Positions 26,471 to 34,119 of a stretch of DNA of 39,417 nucleotides are shown here, one piece after another. This DNA is from Nitrospirota bacterium. Its GTDB lineage: Bacteria > Nitrospirota > Thermodesulfovibrionia > UBA6902. Where the stretch lies: contig JACRHB010000066.1 of NCBI GenBank assembly GCA_016217725.1, positions 1 through 39,417 of the forward strand, read 5' to 3'. A model generated the notes under the pieces. The model ran no database searches and had not been told where the DNA came from. It saw only the letters and a list, made by a program, of their open reading frames with translations. The stretch's first letter is position 1. Each line of letters opens with the position of its first letter. The position numbers and the translations under genes are program-made.

Positions 26471-27937
26471 TTAGATGTTGTATTTTCTTCTCAGGCTGTA
26501 GACCGAAGGTCTGCTGATGCACAGGACTCTTGCAACTTTTGAAATGTTGTTGTTGCAGTGCTTCATGGCTTCTATCAGCTTTTGCTTCTCAATAGTGCAT
26601 CTGACTTCTTTGAGCGAAGTAACCTCTTCTATTTGCATGTTCGGCATTTCCAAATCCAGATCATGCGGCGTGACGGCGGTTTCTTTGGACATTACTATCG
26701 CCCTTCTTATCTTGTTGATGATTTCTCTCACGTTGCCGGGCCAGTTGTAGCTTTTGACGGCGTCTATCGTTTCAGGTGAAAATGTCTTGCTCAAGCCCAT
26801 CTCTTTAGAAAATTTATTGAGAAAGTATCTGGCGAGTATTATCTTATCTTCGCCTCTATCCCGGACGGGCGGCAGGGGTATGTTAAAAACATCCAGCCTG
26901 TAAAAAAGGTCTTTTCTGAAGGCCCCTTTTGTAATGGCTGATTTGAGATCGGAATTGGTTGCGGCAATGAGTCTGACGTCGACTTTTTTCCCGCCGTTTG
27001 CGCCGATCTTTTCTATGATCTTATCTTCAAGGAATCTGAGAAGCTTGGACTGCAGGTTCAGAGAGAGCTCCCCTATCTCATCAAGGAAAATACTCCCGCC
27101 GTCGGCGTATTCGAATTTTCCGGCCTTGTTTTTGTAAGCTCCGGTGAAGGAGCCTTTTTCATGGCCGAAAAGCTCGGCCTCGAGAAGATTTTCGGGGATC
27201 GCCGCGCAATTTATCGGAACGAACGGTTTGTTTCTCCTCTGGCTTCTCTCGTGAATTGCCATCGCCGTTAATTCTTTGCCCGTGCCGCTTTCCCCGGTAA
27301 TCAGTACCGGTATGTCGGTAGGAGCGACTTTTCTAATCATGGAAAAGACGTTCAGAATGCCCTGGCTGGATCCGACAAACTCTTCGTTGATGTCAAGATT
27401 TTTCCCTATCTTTAAAATATCTACGTCGACAAATTTGAGAACTTTGTATATATCCTCGATAGTGAAAGCTTCACTCTTCGAGACGAGTCTTTGGATGAAA
27501 GATTCCTTTTCATGCTCCACGATGTAATCCTGCGAATAAAAATTCAAACCCCAGCCGCACGCGTCGCATCTTCTCATTTTTTGAATATTTTTTTTCCCGC
27601 AGTACGGGCATGAAAGATCATCCGAGATATTTTCCTTTATGTAATCCCAGAGCTTTAACTTTGCGTCCCTGTTTAAATTATAGAACCGTGCGGCGACTCC
27701 CTTATCTTCCAAGCGAAGTACCTCACCTAAAATCTCAAATTCTCCGTGTCCCGGCAGATCATATCTTAACCCTATAATTTTGTTTTTGATGTATTGAGGC
27801 TTATAATCAATGAATCCGCCGTTGAGGCTGAGGGACGTGAAGCGCGCTCCTATTTCCGTAACCCCTTTGTTATTGATGCTGTCAGTTATTAAATGAACAG
27901 GCAAATCAACCTTACATCTGACGTCTAATCTCGCCAT
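26471..27937 (-). CDS. Sigma-54-dependent transcriptional activator with PilZ-like domain and zinc ribbon
   Basis: RLDVR and SLNGG PilZ-like signatures, [41 protein letters not shown], Fis-type HTH. ATG 27937 or 27961. Confidence 0.88.
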   Translation of the reverse strand: MARLDVRCKVDLPVHLITDSINNKGVTEIGARFTSLSLNGGFIDYKPQYIKNKIIGLRYDLPGHGEFEILGEVLRLEDKGVAARFYNLNRDAKLKLWDYIKENISDDLSCPYCGKKNIQKMRRCDACGWGLNFYSQDYIVEHEKESFIQRLVSKSEAFTIEDIYKVLKFVDVDILKIGKNLDINEEFVGSSQGILNVFSMIRKVAPTDIPVLITGESGTGKELTAMAIHERSQRRNKPFVPINCAAIPENLLEAELFGHEKGSFTGAYKNKAGKFEYADGGSIFLDEIGELSLNLQSKLLRFLEDKIIEKIGANGGKKVDVRLIAATNSDLKSAITKGAFRKDLFYRLDVFNIPLPPVRDRGEDKIILARYFLNKFSKEMGLSKTFSPETIDAVKSYNWPGNVREIINKIRRAIVMSKETAVTPHDLDLEMPNMQIEEVTSLKEVRCTIEKQKLIEAMKHCNNNISKVARVLCISRPSVYSLRRKYNI

Positions 27938-28123
27938 TTCCCACCTCTCACTTATAACCAATTGTTTTAATTAAGAAAGGCTCTTTTGAAGAATAACACA
28001 AAAAAAAATACTTGTCAACAAATTTTACACACAAAATTTATTGCACTATGAAAATAATAGGAAGGCGGTAAGGGCGAGATTAAAAAAACAGGGCGCTGTA
28101 AATTGAAACCTTCTCAATGCCTT

Positions 28124-28252
28124 TTAATGTGAGCCGTGAATGAGTATGGGCAGACATTTAACACAGACAAACAGCGATTCGTCTTTATACCGACAAGCAA
28201 GTAAAATAACCTCATCACTTGTGATTCCGCAATTGAGACACTTATGCTCCAT
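28124..28252 (-). CDS. 42-aa zinc-ribbon microprotein (not in ORF track)
   Basis: MEHKCLNCGITSDEVILLACRYKDESLFVCVKCLPILIHGSH*; two CxxC pairs; start overlaps the end of the DUF1858 gene. Confidence 0.6.
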   Translation of the reverse strand: MEHKCLNCGITSDEVILLACRYKDESLFVCVKCLPILIHGSH

Positions 28253-28466
28253 TAGTACTCCCCGTTAATTTATTGATTTCATCAACAATTTTTTCAGGAT
28301 CCATGTTGTGCATCGCAGCTCCAAAAGCGATTGTCTCCATATTGATGCCGGGACAAGTAAAACAACCGCCGCCGAAATATCTCTCTATGACCTGTTTGGC
28401 TCCGGGCACTGTTTTAATAACGTCTCCTATTATCGAGTTTTTCGTTATCCCGGTTTTTGTCGTCAT
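28242..28466 (-). CDS. DUF1858 domain protein
   Basis: ITKNSIIGDVIKTVPGAKQVIERYFGGGCFTCPGINMETIAFGAAMHNMDPEKIVDEIN. Confidence 0.88.
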   Translation of the reverse strand: MTTKTGITKNSIIGDVIKTVPGAKQVIERYFGGGCFTCPGINMETIAFGAAMHNMDPEKIVDEINKLTGSTNGA

Positions 28467-28581
28467 ATTTTACCTCCGATAAACCTTCGCTCACTAAAAA
28501 GACGATGTCTTCACTCTCAGTTTAATTAACAGTCTGAACATAATCTATGACTTGAATCATACGTAAAACAATAACGTGATA

Positions 28582-28986
28582 TCAGGCCGATTTAATCGTT
28601 TTCAGCATATTAAATGCGAATAAAACAACCGCCGCCAATGATAGAAATGAAGATATTAATAAAGCCGTATTAAAGATCTGCGAAACATCTCCCCTTGCGA
28701 CGAACGGCCAGCTTAGAGCCATTCCCGCAAGGCCTGCGTTTGCTATCCAGAACTGTATATGCATGATCCGGGGGCTGTAGATGTTCCTTCCGCTGAATCT
28801 CGGCAATATATGATAACCGACTCCGTAAATCATCATTGACATGAAACCGAGCAGGTTCAGGTGAGCGTGAGCCGTTATATAGTAACCCGCTTCCTCAGGC
28901 CATAAAATCATAACAATCCCGAGGACGGCGCCTGCCGCAAAATAAATAACGCTCATCCTGAGATACCATACGATTATACGCTCCAT
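28582..28986 (-). CDS. Small heme-copper-oxidase subunit I-like (CcoN/NorB-like) membrane protein
   Basis: TAHAHLNLLGFMSMMIYGVGYHILPRFSGR; about four TM helices. Confidence 0.75.
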   Translation of the reverse strand: MERIIVWYLRMSVIYFAAGAVLGIVMILWPEEAGYYITAHAHLNLLGFMSMMIYGVGYHILPRFSGRNIYSPRIMHIQFWIANAGLAGMALSWPFVARGDVSQIFNTALLISSFLSLAAVVLFAFNMLKTIKSA

Positions 28987-29046
28987 CTTCCGAACCTCTT
29001 GTTTTCAGTTTAGACGTTGAACCGAATTTTCAAATTAAATTTTGAA

Positions 29047-29274
29047 TCACCCGACCTGTATGACGGACTTGACTTCGGGGACCTCCTTTTTGATGGTCTC
29101 TTCGATTGCATTCTTCAGCGTCAAGGTGGACATGGGGCAGCCTGAGCATGCGCCGGTAAGCCTTACCTTTACCACGCCGTCAGGCATGACGTCGACAAGC
29201 TCTACGTCTCCGCCGTCTCTCTGCAATAAGGGCTTTACCTTTCCTAAGACGGCTTCTACTTTCTCTTTTAACAT
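29047..29274 (-). CDS. NifU C-terminal domain (Fe-S scaffold) protein
   Basis: KPLLQRDGGDVELVDVMPDGVVKVRLTGACSGCPMSTLTLKN; likely start M at 29274. Confidence 0.9.
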   Translation of the reverse strand: MLKEKVEAVLGKVKPLLQRDGGDVELVDVMPDGVVKVRLTGACSGCPMSTLTLKNAIEETIKKEVPEVKSVIQVG

Positions 29275-29420
29275 ATTCTCCTCCTTTAAAAGATTGAATC
29301 TGATTTTATTATAGTTATTGTGAAGATTTATTCTATGATATTCATCATAACCCGCCGTTGGACAGATGTACTCGAGCCTCATCTTGACACGATTCATTTT
29401 ACAGCAGTATACTTTACTTA

Positions 29421-29512
29421 CCCTAGGGGAGGCATCAAAGCCTGAGAGTCCCGAAGCTTCGGGAGACCCTCTGAACCTGAACCGGATAATACCGGCGAAG
29501 GAAAGGGAAGGC
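29421..29512 (+). promoter_or_regulatory. TPP riboswitch aptamer (THI element)
   Basis: ccctaggggaggcatcaaagcCTGAGAgtcccgaagcttcgggagaccctcTGAACCTGAACCGGATAATACCGGCGaaggaaaggga. Confidence 0.95.
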
Positions 29513-29520
29513 AGAACGAC

Positions 29521-29566
29521 AACCGTATTCCCTTAAGGATGTCTGACAGGGAATACGGTTTTTTAT
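29521..29566 (+). terminator. Rho-independent terminator, riboswitch expression platform
   Basis: aaccgtattccct (29521-29533) / agggaatacggtt (29548-29560) followed by tttttattt. Confidence 0.9.
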
Positions 29567-29571
29567 TTTAT

Positions 29572-29624
29572 GTAGCGTCGGGGTTTATCCCCGACGTAAA
29601 ATCGCCCTCAATAAATGAGGGCGC
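29572..29624. repeat. Cruciform palindromic repeat
   Basis: cgtcggggtttatccccgacg and gccctcaataaatgagggc within an imperfect outer stem tgtagcg/cgctgca. Confidence 0.6.
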
Positions 29625-29660
29625 TGCAAATGTCTCCTTGAAGGTGAAAGGCACTATCAT

Positions 29661-30974
29661 ATGAAAAAAGCAGGACAAACAAACACCGAAACTTCGCGCA
29701 TCAGAGACATCCTCGCCAAATCCCTGGAGATGCATGTTTTAAATCTCACGGATGTGTCTGCGCTGCTTGAGCTACGGGACAGGGAATTATGGCAGGAGAT
29801 TTTCGACGCAGCGCGAAGGGTGAAGGAAAAAGTTTACGGTAAAAGGATCGTCCTATTTGCTCCGCTGTATCTTTCTAATGAATGCATGAATGACTGCATG
29901 TACTGCGGATTCAGAACAGGCAACAGTAATGCCGCCAGGAAGACGCTGAGTGCGGAAGATGCGGTGGAAGAGGCGAAGCTGCTGGCGGGCAGAGGATATA
30001 AGAGGCTCCTGCTTGTTGCAAGCGAGCATACAAAGCTCACCGGTATCGAATATATCGAGCGGAGCGTTGACGCAATTTATAAGAATTCGGACATCCGCAT
30101 TCTACATGCAAACACCGCTCCGATGAAAGCGGATGATTTCAAAAGACTCAAGGATTGCGGCATCGGCGTGTACCAGTGTTTTCAGGAGACCTATCACATT
30201 CCGACCTACAGGTCCATGCACCCGACCGGCCCGAAATCGGATTATGCCTGGAGACTGAGCGTCATGGACCGGGCGATCGCGGCCGGATTCGAGGACGTTG
30301 GAATGGGCGTGCTCCTGGGTCTTTATGACTGGCGGTGGGAAGTGGGCGCATTAATTGCTCATTGCAGAAGACTTATCAGTAAATACGGGTTCGGGCCTCA
30401 TACGCTTTCCGTTCCGAGACTCCAGCCGGCACAGGGCGCAAACATGAATTGGAAATACAGGGTGTCCGATGATGATCTGAAAAAGATAACGGCGATTTAT
30501 CGCCTCGCGCTTCCATACGTCGGGGTGGTTGTCTCCACAAGAGAGCATGCCCGGATGAGAGACGAGCTGCTTACAATCGGCGCATCACAGATTTCAGCAG
30601 GCTCGAAGACCAGCCCGTCCGGTTATATGCATGACGGCGACACGGAGCAGTTTGAGATCGGAGACACAAGGAGTCTTGAAGAAGTCATCGGAAAAATCGC
30701 AAGCCTCGGCTTCATGCCGAGCCTCTGCACAGCCTGTTACAGAGAAGGCAGGAGCGGAGAGAGATTCAGACGCCTTGCTGAAAAAGAGGCTATTAAAAAC
30801 TTCTGCCGGGAGAATGCGGTTTTGAGCCTGAAGGAATATGTAGAAGATTGTGCATCAGGCGATGTGAAAGGACAATTACAGAAACTGCTGAATGACGAAA
30901 TCGCAAAATGCACAAACGGTCTTGCGGAGAAATTCAATTTGATAGAGGCAGGAAAAAGGGACGTGCACGTTTGA
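29661..30974 (+). CDS. HydG-like radical SAM tyrosine lyase in thiamine operon (ThiH position)
   Basis: NECMNDCMYCGFR (CX3CX2C), FQETYHIPTYRSMHPTGPKSDYAWRL, and C-terminal CTACYREGRSGERFRRLAEKEAIKNFC (CX2CX22C). Confidence 0.88.
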   Translation: MKKAGQTNTETSRIRDILAKSLEMHVLNLTDVSALLELRDRELWQEIFDAARRVKEKVYGKRIVLFAPLYLSNECMNDCMYCGFRTGNSNAARKTLSAEDAVEEAKLLAGRGYKRLLLVASEHTKLTGIEYIERSVDAIYKNSDIRILHANTAPMKADDFKRLKDCGIGVYQCFQETYHIPTYRSMHPTGPKSDYAWRLSVMDRAIAAGFEDVGMGVLLGLYDWRWEVGALIAHCRRLISKYGFGPHTLSVPRLQPAQGANMNWKYRVSDDDLKKITAIYRLALPYVGVVVSTREHARMRDELLTIGASQISAGSKTSPSGYMHDGDTEQFEIGDTRSLEEVIGKIASLGFMPSLCTACYREGRSGERFRRLAEKEAIKNFCRENAVLSLKEYVEDCASGDVKGQLQKLLNDEIAKCTNGLAEKFNLIEAGKRDVHV

Positions 30975-31005
30975 TGTAGGGGCGGGTTTGAAACCCGCCC
31001 CTACA
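30975..31005. repeat. Perfect palindrome between hydG-like gene and thiS
   Basis: tgtaggggcgggttt g aaacccgcccctaca. Confidence 0.85.
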
Positions 31006-31019
31006 ATTATGGAACAAAT

Positions 31020-31220
31020 ATGAAGCTTAAACTGAACGGAACAGAGACAGAGATTCAGAGTGACATTACAGTCACCGGACTCCTCGAAACATTGCAGATT
31101 GAACCCGCACGGGTTGCCGTCGAGGTTAATTTGCTGATTGTAAAGAAGTGCGATTTTCAGGATCATGTCCTGAAAGACGGCGATTCAGTGGAGATAGTGA
31201 ATTTTGTCGGAGGAGGATAA
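31020..31220 (+). CDS. thiS: Sulfur carrier protein ThiS
   Basis: MKLKLNGTE..., C-terminal VEIVNFVGGG; followed by thiG. Confidence 0.92.
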   Translation: MKLKLNGTETEIQSDITVTGLLETLQIEPARVAVEVNLLIVKKCDFQDHVLKDGDSVEIVNFVGGG

Positions 31221-31224
31221 TTTT

Positions 31225-31259
31225 AAATTTCAAATCTCAAATTTCAAATTGCAAATTTA
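31225..31259. repeat. Heptanucleotide tandem repeat
   Basis: aaatttc aaatctc aaatttc aaattgc aaattta. Confidence 0.8.
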
Positions 31260-31271
31260 AGAGGAGAGCTT

Positions 31272-32042
31272 ATGGACGATAGATTAATAATCAGAGGCAT
31301 TGAATTCAAATCCCGTCTCTGGGTAGGGACGGGGAAGTATAAAAATTTTGAAGAGACCGCGAAAGCCATAGAAGCATCCGGCGCCGACGTCGTTACCGTT
31401 GCCGTTAGGAGGACTAATATTTTTGACAGGAAGTCGGAAAATCTTTTTGATTACATCGACCCCAAGAAATACAAGATCCTCCCCAATACGGCGGGCTGCT
31501 GCACAATGGAGGATGCGTTGAGATATGCAAGGCTTGCAAGAGAGACAGGGGTTTCGGATTTGATAAAGCTTGAGGTTATCGGAGATGAGAAGACCCTTTT
31601 CCCCGATACCTGCGCAACGCTGAAGGCGACGGAGATCCTTGCGAAAGAAGGCTTCATTGTTTTTCCCTACATCAACGACGATCCGGTTATGGCATTGCGC
31701 CTTGTTGATGCGGGAGCTGCCGCTGTCATGCCGCTTGCCGCGCCGATAGGATCGGGACTTGGCATACGCAATCCATACAACATAAAAATAATTCTCGAAC
31801 AGGCGAAGGTCCCGGTTGTTGTTGACGCTGGAGTCGGCACGGCCTCTGATGTTGCGATTGCGATGGAGCTTGGATGTGACGCGGTATTGCTGAACACAGC
31901 GATAGCCGGAGCAAAAGATCCCATTGCAATGGCTGAGGCTATGAAATACGGTGTGATCGCAGGACGCCTTGCGTTCAAAGCGGGAAGGATACAGAGGAAG
32001 TTATACGCGACGGCAAGCAGCCCGATTGAGGGAATGCTGTGA
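31272..32042 (+). CDS. thiG: Thiazole synthase
   Basis: [69 protein letters not shown]. Confidence 0.97.
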   Translation: MDDRLIIRGIEFKSRLWVGTGKYKNFEETAKAIEASGADVVTVAVRRTNIFDRKSENLFDYIDPKKYKILPNTAGCCTMEDALRYARLARETGVSDLIKLEVIGDEKTLFPDTCATLKATEILAKEGFIVFPYINDDPVMALRLVDAGAAAVMPLAAPIGSGLGIRNPYNIKIILEQAKVPVVVDAGVGTASDVAIAMELGCDAVLLNTAIAGAKDPIAMAEAMKYGVIAGRLAFKAGRIQRKLYATASSPIEGML

Positions 32043-32728
32043 AGACAGTCAGAAGTCAGAAGTCAGAAGTCAGAAGTGAAAAAACAAAACATAGACTTTC
32101 GACTTTAGGCTTTAAACTATATTTAATTACCGACAGAAAACTCGTCACGCGTCACGCGTCACTCGTCACCGCCGTTAAAGAGGCATTGAAAGGCGGAGTA
32201 AAGGCGATACAGCTTAGAGAGAAGGATTTAGGCACACGTGATTTATTAAAACTGGCGTACAAGATGAGGGTGTTGACAAATAAATACGATGCGAAACTTT
32301 TCATAAATGACAGAGTCGACATTGCGCTTGCCGTCGGCGCCGACGGCGTTCAGCTTACTCAAAACAGCATTCCAGCCGACGCTGTGAGAAAAGCCGTTCA
32401 CGCATCACGGTTTTTGATCGGCGTTTCAACCCACTCTTTGAAAGAGGCAAAGGATGCGGAAAAGGCCGGGGCGGACTTTATCACACTCGGCCCGATTTTC
32501 AGGACGCCGTCGAAATTGAAATACGGCAGGCCGTTGGGAATTGATACACTGAAAGAAGTTGCCGGTAAAATAAAAATCCCCGTCTTAGCAATCGGTGGAA
32601 TTAAAAGTCATAGAGTGAAAGAAGTGAAGCAGTCAGGGGCTTATGGAGCAGCGATGATATCGGAGATATTCGGAGCGGAGGATATAAAAGAGAAGGCGCA
32701 GGAGATAATTGGCTTAATGTCACCCTGA
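32039..32728 (+). CDS. thiE: Thiamine-phosphate synthase, with repeat-encoded N-terminus
   Basis: [58 protein letters not shown]. Start GTG overlaps thiG stop (GTGA). Confidence 0.93.
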   Translation: MKTVRSQKSEVRSEKTKHRLSTLGFKLYLITDRKLVTRHASLVTAVKEALKGGVKAIQLREKDLGTRDLLKLAYKMRVLTNKYDAKLFINDRVDIALAVGADGVQLTQNSIPADAVRKAVHASRFLIGVSTHSLKEAKDAEKAGADFITLGPIFRTPSKLKYGRPLGIDTLKEVAGKIKIPVLAIGGIKSHRVKEVKQSGAYGAAMISEIFGAEDIKEKAQEIIGLMSP

Positions 32729-32791
32729 ACGAAGTGAAGGGTCTCGATCATAAATAAGCCGGGGTTCTTCGCTTCCCTCACAGAATGACAA
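32717..32791. repeat. Degenerate copy of the gtcattctga...gaatgacaa palindrome
   Basis: gtcaccctgaacgaagtgaagggtctcgatc...ggttcttcgcttccctcacagaatgacaatc. Confidence 0.6.
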
Positions 32792-32811
32792 TCAAGAAAA
32801 AAGGAGATTTT

Positions 32812-34113
32812 ATGACCACAGCCTTACAGCATACACGGATCGAGCTTGCGAAGAAAGGAATTATCACCGACGAGGTGAAGCAGGTTGCGCTTGATGAAGG
32901 CGTTGAGTCTGAACAGCTTTCAAAGGACGTTGCAGCAGGTCTTACGGTAATTGCACGAAACGCCTTCCATGACATAAAGCCTCTCGGCATCGGTCGCGGA
33001 TTAAAGACCAAGATCAATGCCAATATCGGAACTTCGAGAGACAAGATATCTCTTGAGGATGAAATGGAGAAGCTCGACGTTCTGGTGAAGTATGGAGCCG
33101 ACGCGGTGATGGACCTTTCCACAGGCGGCCCGATAAAAGACATCAGGAAGCTGCTCCTCAGAAAATCTTCCATTGCCGTGGGAACGGTTCCCATCTATGA
33201 GGCGGTTGTAAAGGCTGCCGAGGAGAAAGGCTCGATCGCAAAGATGAGCGTGGACGACCTTTTCACGGCCATTGAAGAACATGCGGAGCAGGGCGTTGAT
33301 TTCGTTACCGTCCACTGCGGTCTTACGAGAAAGACAATTCAAACTTTGAGAGAAGACGGCAGGATACTCGATATCGTCAGCAGGGGAGGGGCGTTCCTTG
33401 TCGAATGGATGATATACAACGACAGGGAAAACCCGCTTTATGAAAACTACGACAGGCTCCTTGAGCTGTCAAGAAAATACGACCTCACATTGAGCCTCGG
33501 CGACGGGGCGCGTCCCGGCTGTCTTGCGGATGCGACCGACAGGACGCAGCTTGACGAGCTTTTGACCCTTGGGGAATTGAGAGACAAGGCCGTTGAAGCA
33601 GGCGTGCAGGTAATTATCGAAGGCCCCGGGCACGTGCCGCTCAATCAGGTTGAAATGAACATAAAAATACAGAAGGAGCTCTGCAAAGGCGCGCCGTTCT
33701 ACGTCCTCGGCCCTCTTGTGACCGACATTGCGATGGGCTACGATCATATTGCCGCGGCGATAGGCGGGGCGATTGCAGGCGCGGCAGGCGCCGACTTCCT
33801 CTGTTACGTGACGCCGTCCGAGCATATCAGGCTCCCGAATATCGAAGACGTGAAAGAAGGCGTTATCGCGTCAAGGATAGCGGCGCACGCCGCCGATATC
33901 GCAAAAGGCGTAAAAGGCGCAATCGACGTTGACATTGAAATGGCTAAAAGGAGAAAGGCGCTGGACTGGAACGGGCAGATAGCCCTGTCGCTGAATCCCG
34001 ACAAGGTCAGGCAGTGGCGCGCGGAAGTCCCGCCGACGGAAGCGCAGGTGTGCAGCATGTGCGGCGAATTCTGCGCCATCAAGACGGTCGAAGAGGCATT
34101 GAGGAAGAGGTAG
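32812..34113 (+). CDS. thiC: Phosphomethylpyrimidine synthase
   Basis: NANIGTSRDKISLEDEMEKLDVLVKYGADAVMDLSTGG; VTVHCGLT; MCGEFCAIK. ATG 32812 with aaaggaga RBS (listed start 32785 lies in the repeat). Confidence 0.97.
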   Translation: MTTALQHTRIELAKKGIITDEVKQVALDEGVESEQLSKDVAAGLTVIARNAFHDIKPLGIGRGLKTKINANIGTSRDKISLEDEMEKLDVLVKYGADAVMDLSTGGPIKDIRKLLLRKSSIAVGTVPIYEAVVKAAEEKGSIAKMSVDDLFTAIEEHAEQGVDFVTVHCGLTRKTIQTLREDGRILDIVSRGGAFLVEWMIYNDRENPLYENYDRLLELSRKYDLTLSLGDGARPGCLADATDRTQLDELLTLGELRDKAVEAGVQVIIEGPGHVPLNQVEMNIKIQKELCKGAPFYVLGPLVTDIAMGYDHIAAAIGGAIAGAAGADFLCYVTPSEHIRLPNIEDVKEGVIASRIAAHAADIAKGVKGAIDVDIEMAKRRKALDWNGQIALSLNPDKVRQWRAEVPPTEAQVCSMCGEFCAIKTVEEALRKR

Positions 34114-34119
34114 CAGCTT

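Noticed and set aside
29661-30974. Plain ThiH annotation
   Set aside because: The C-terminal CX2CX22C motif and overall sequence style fit HydG better than canonical ThiH, so reported as HydG-like without assigning thiH.
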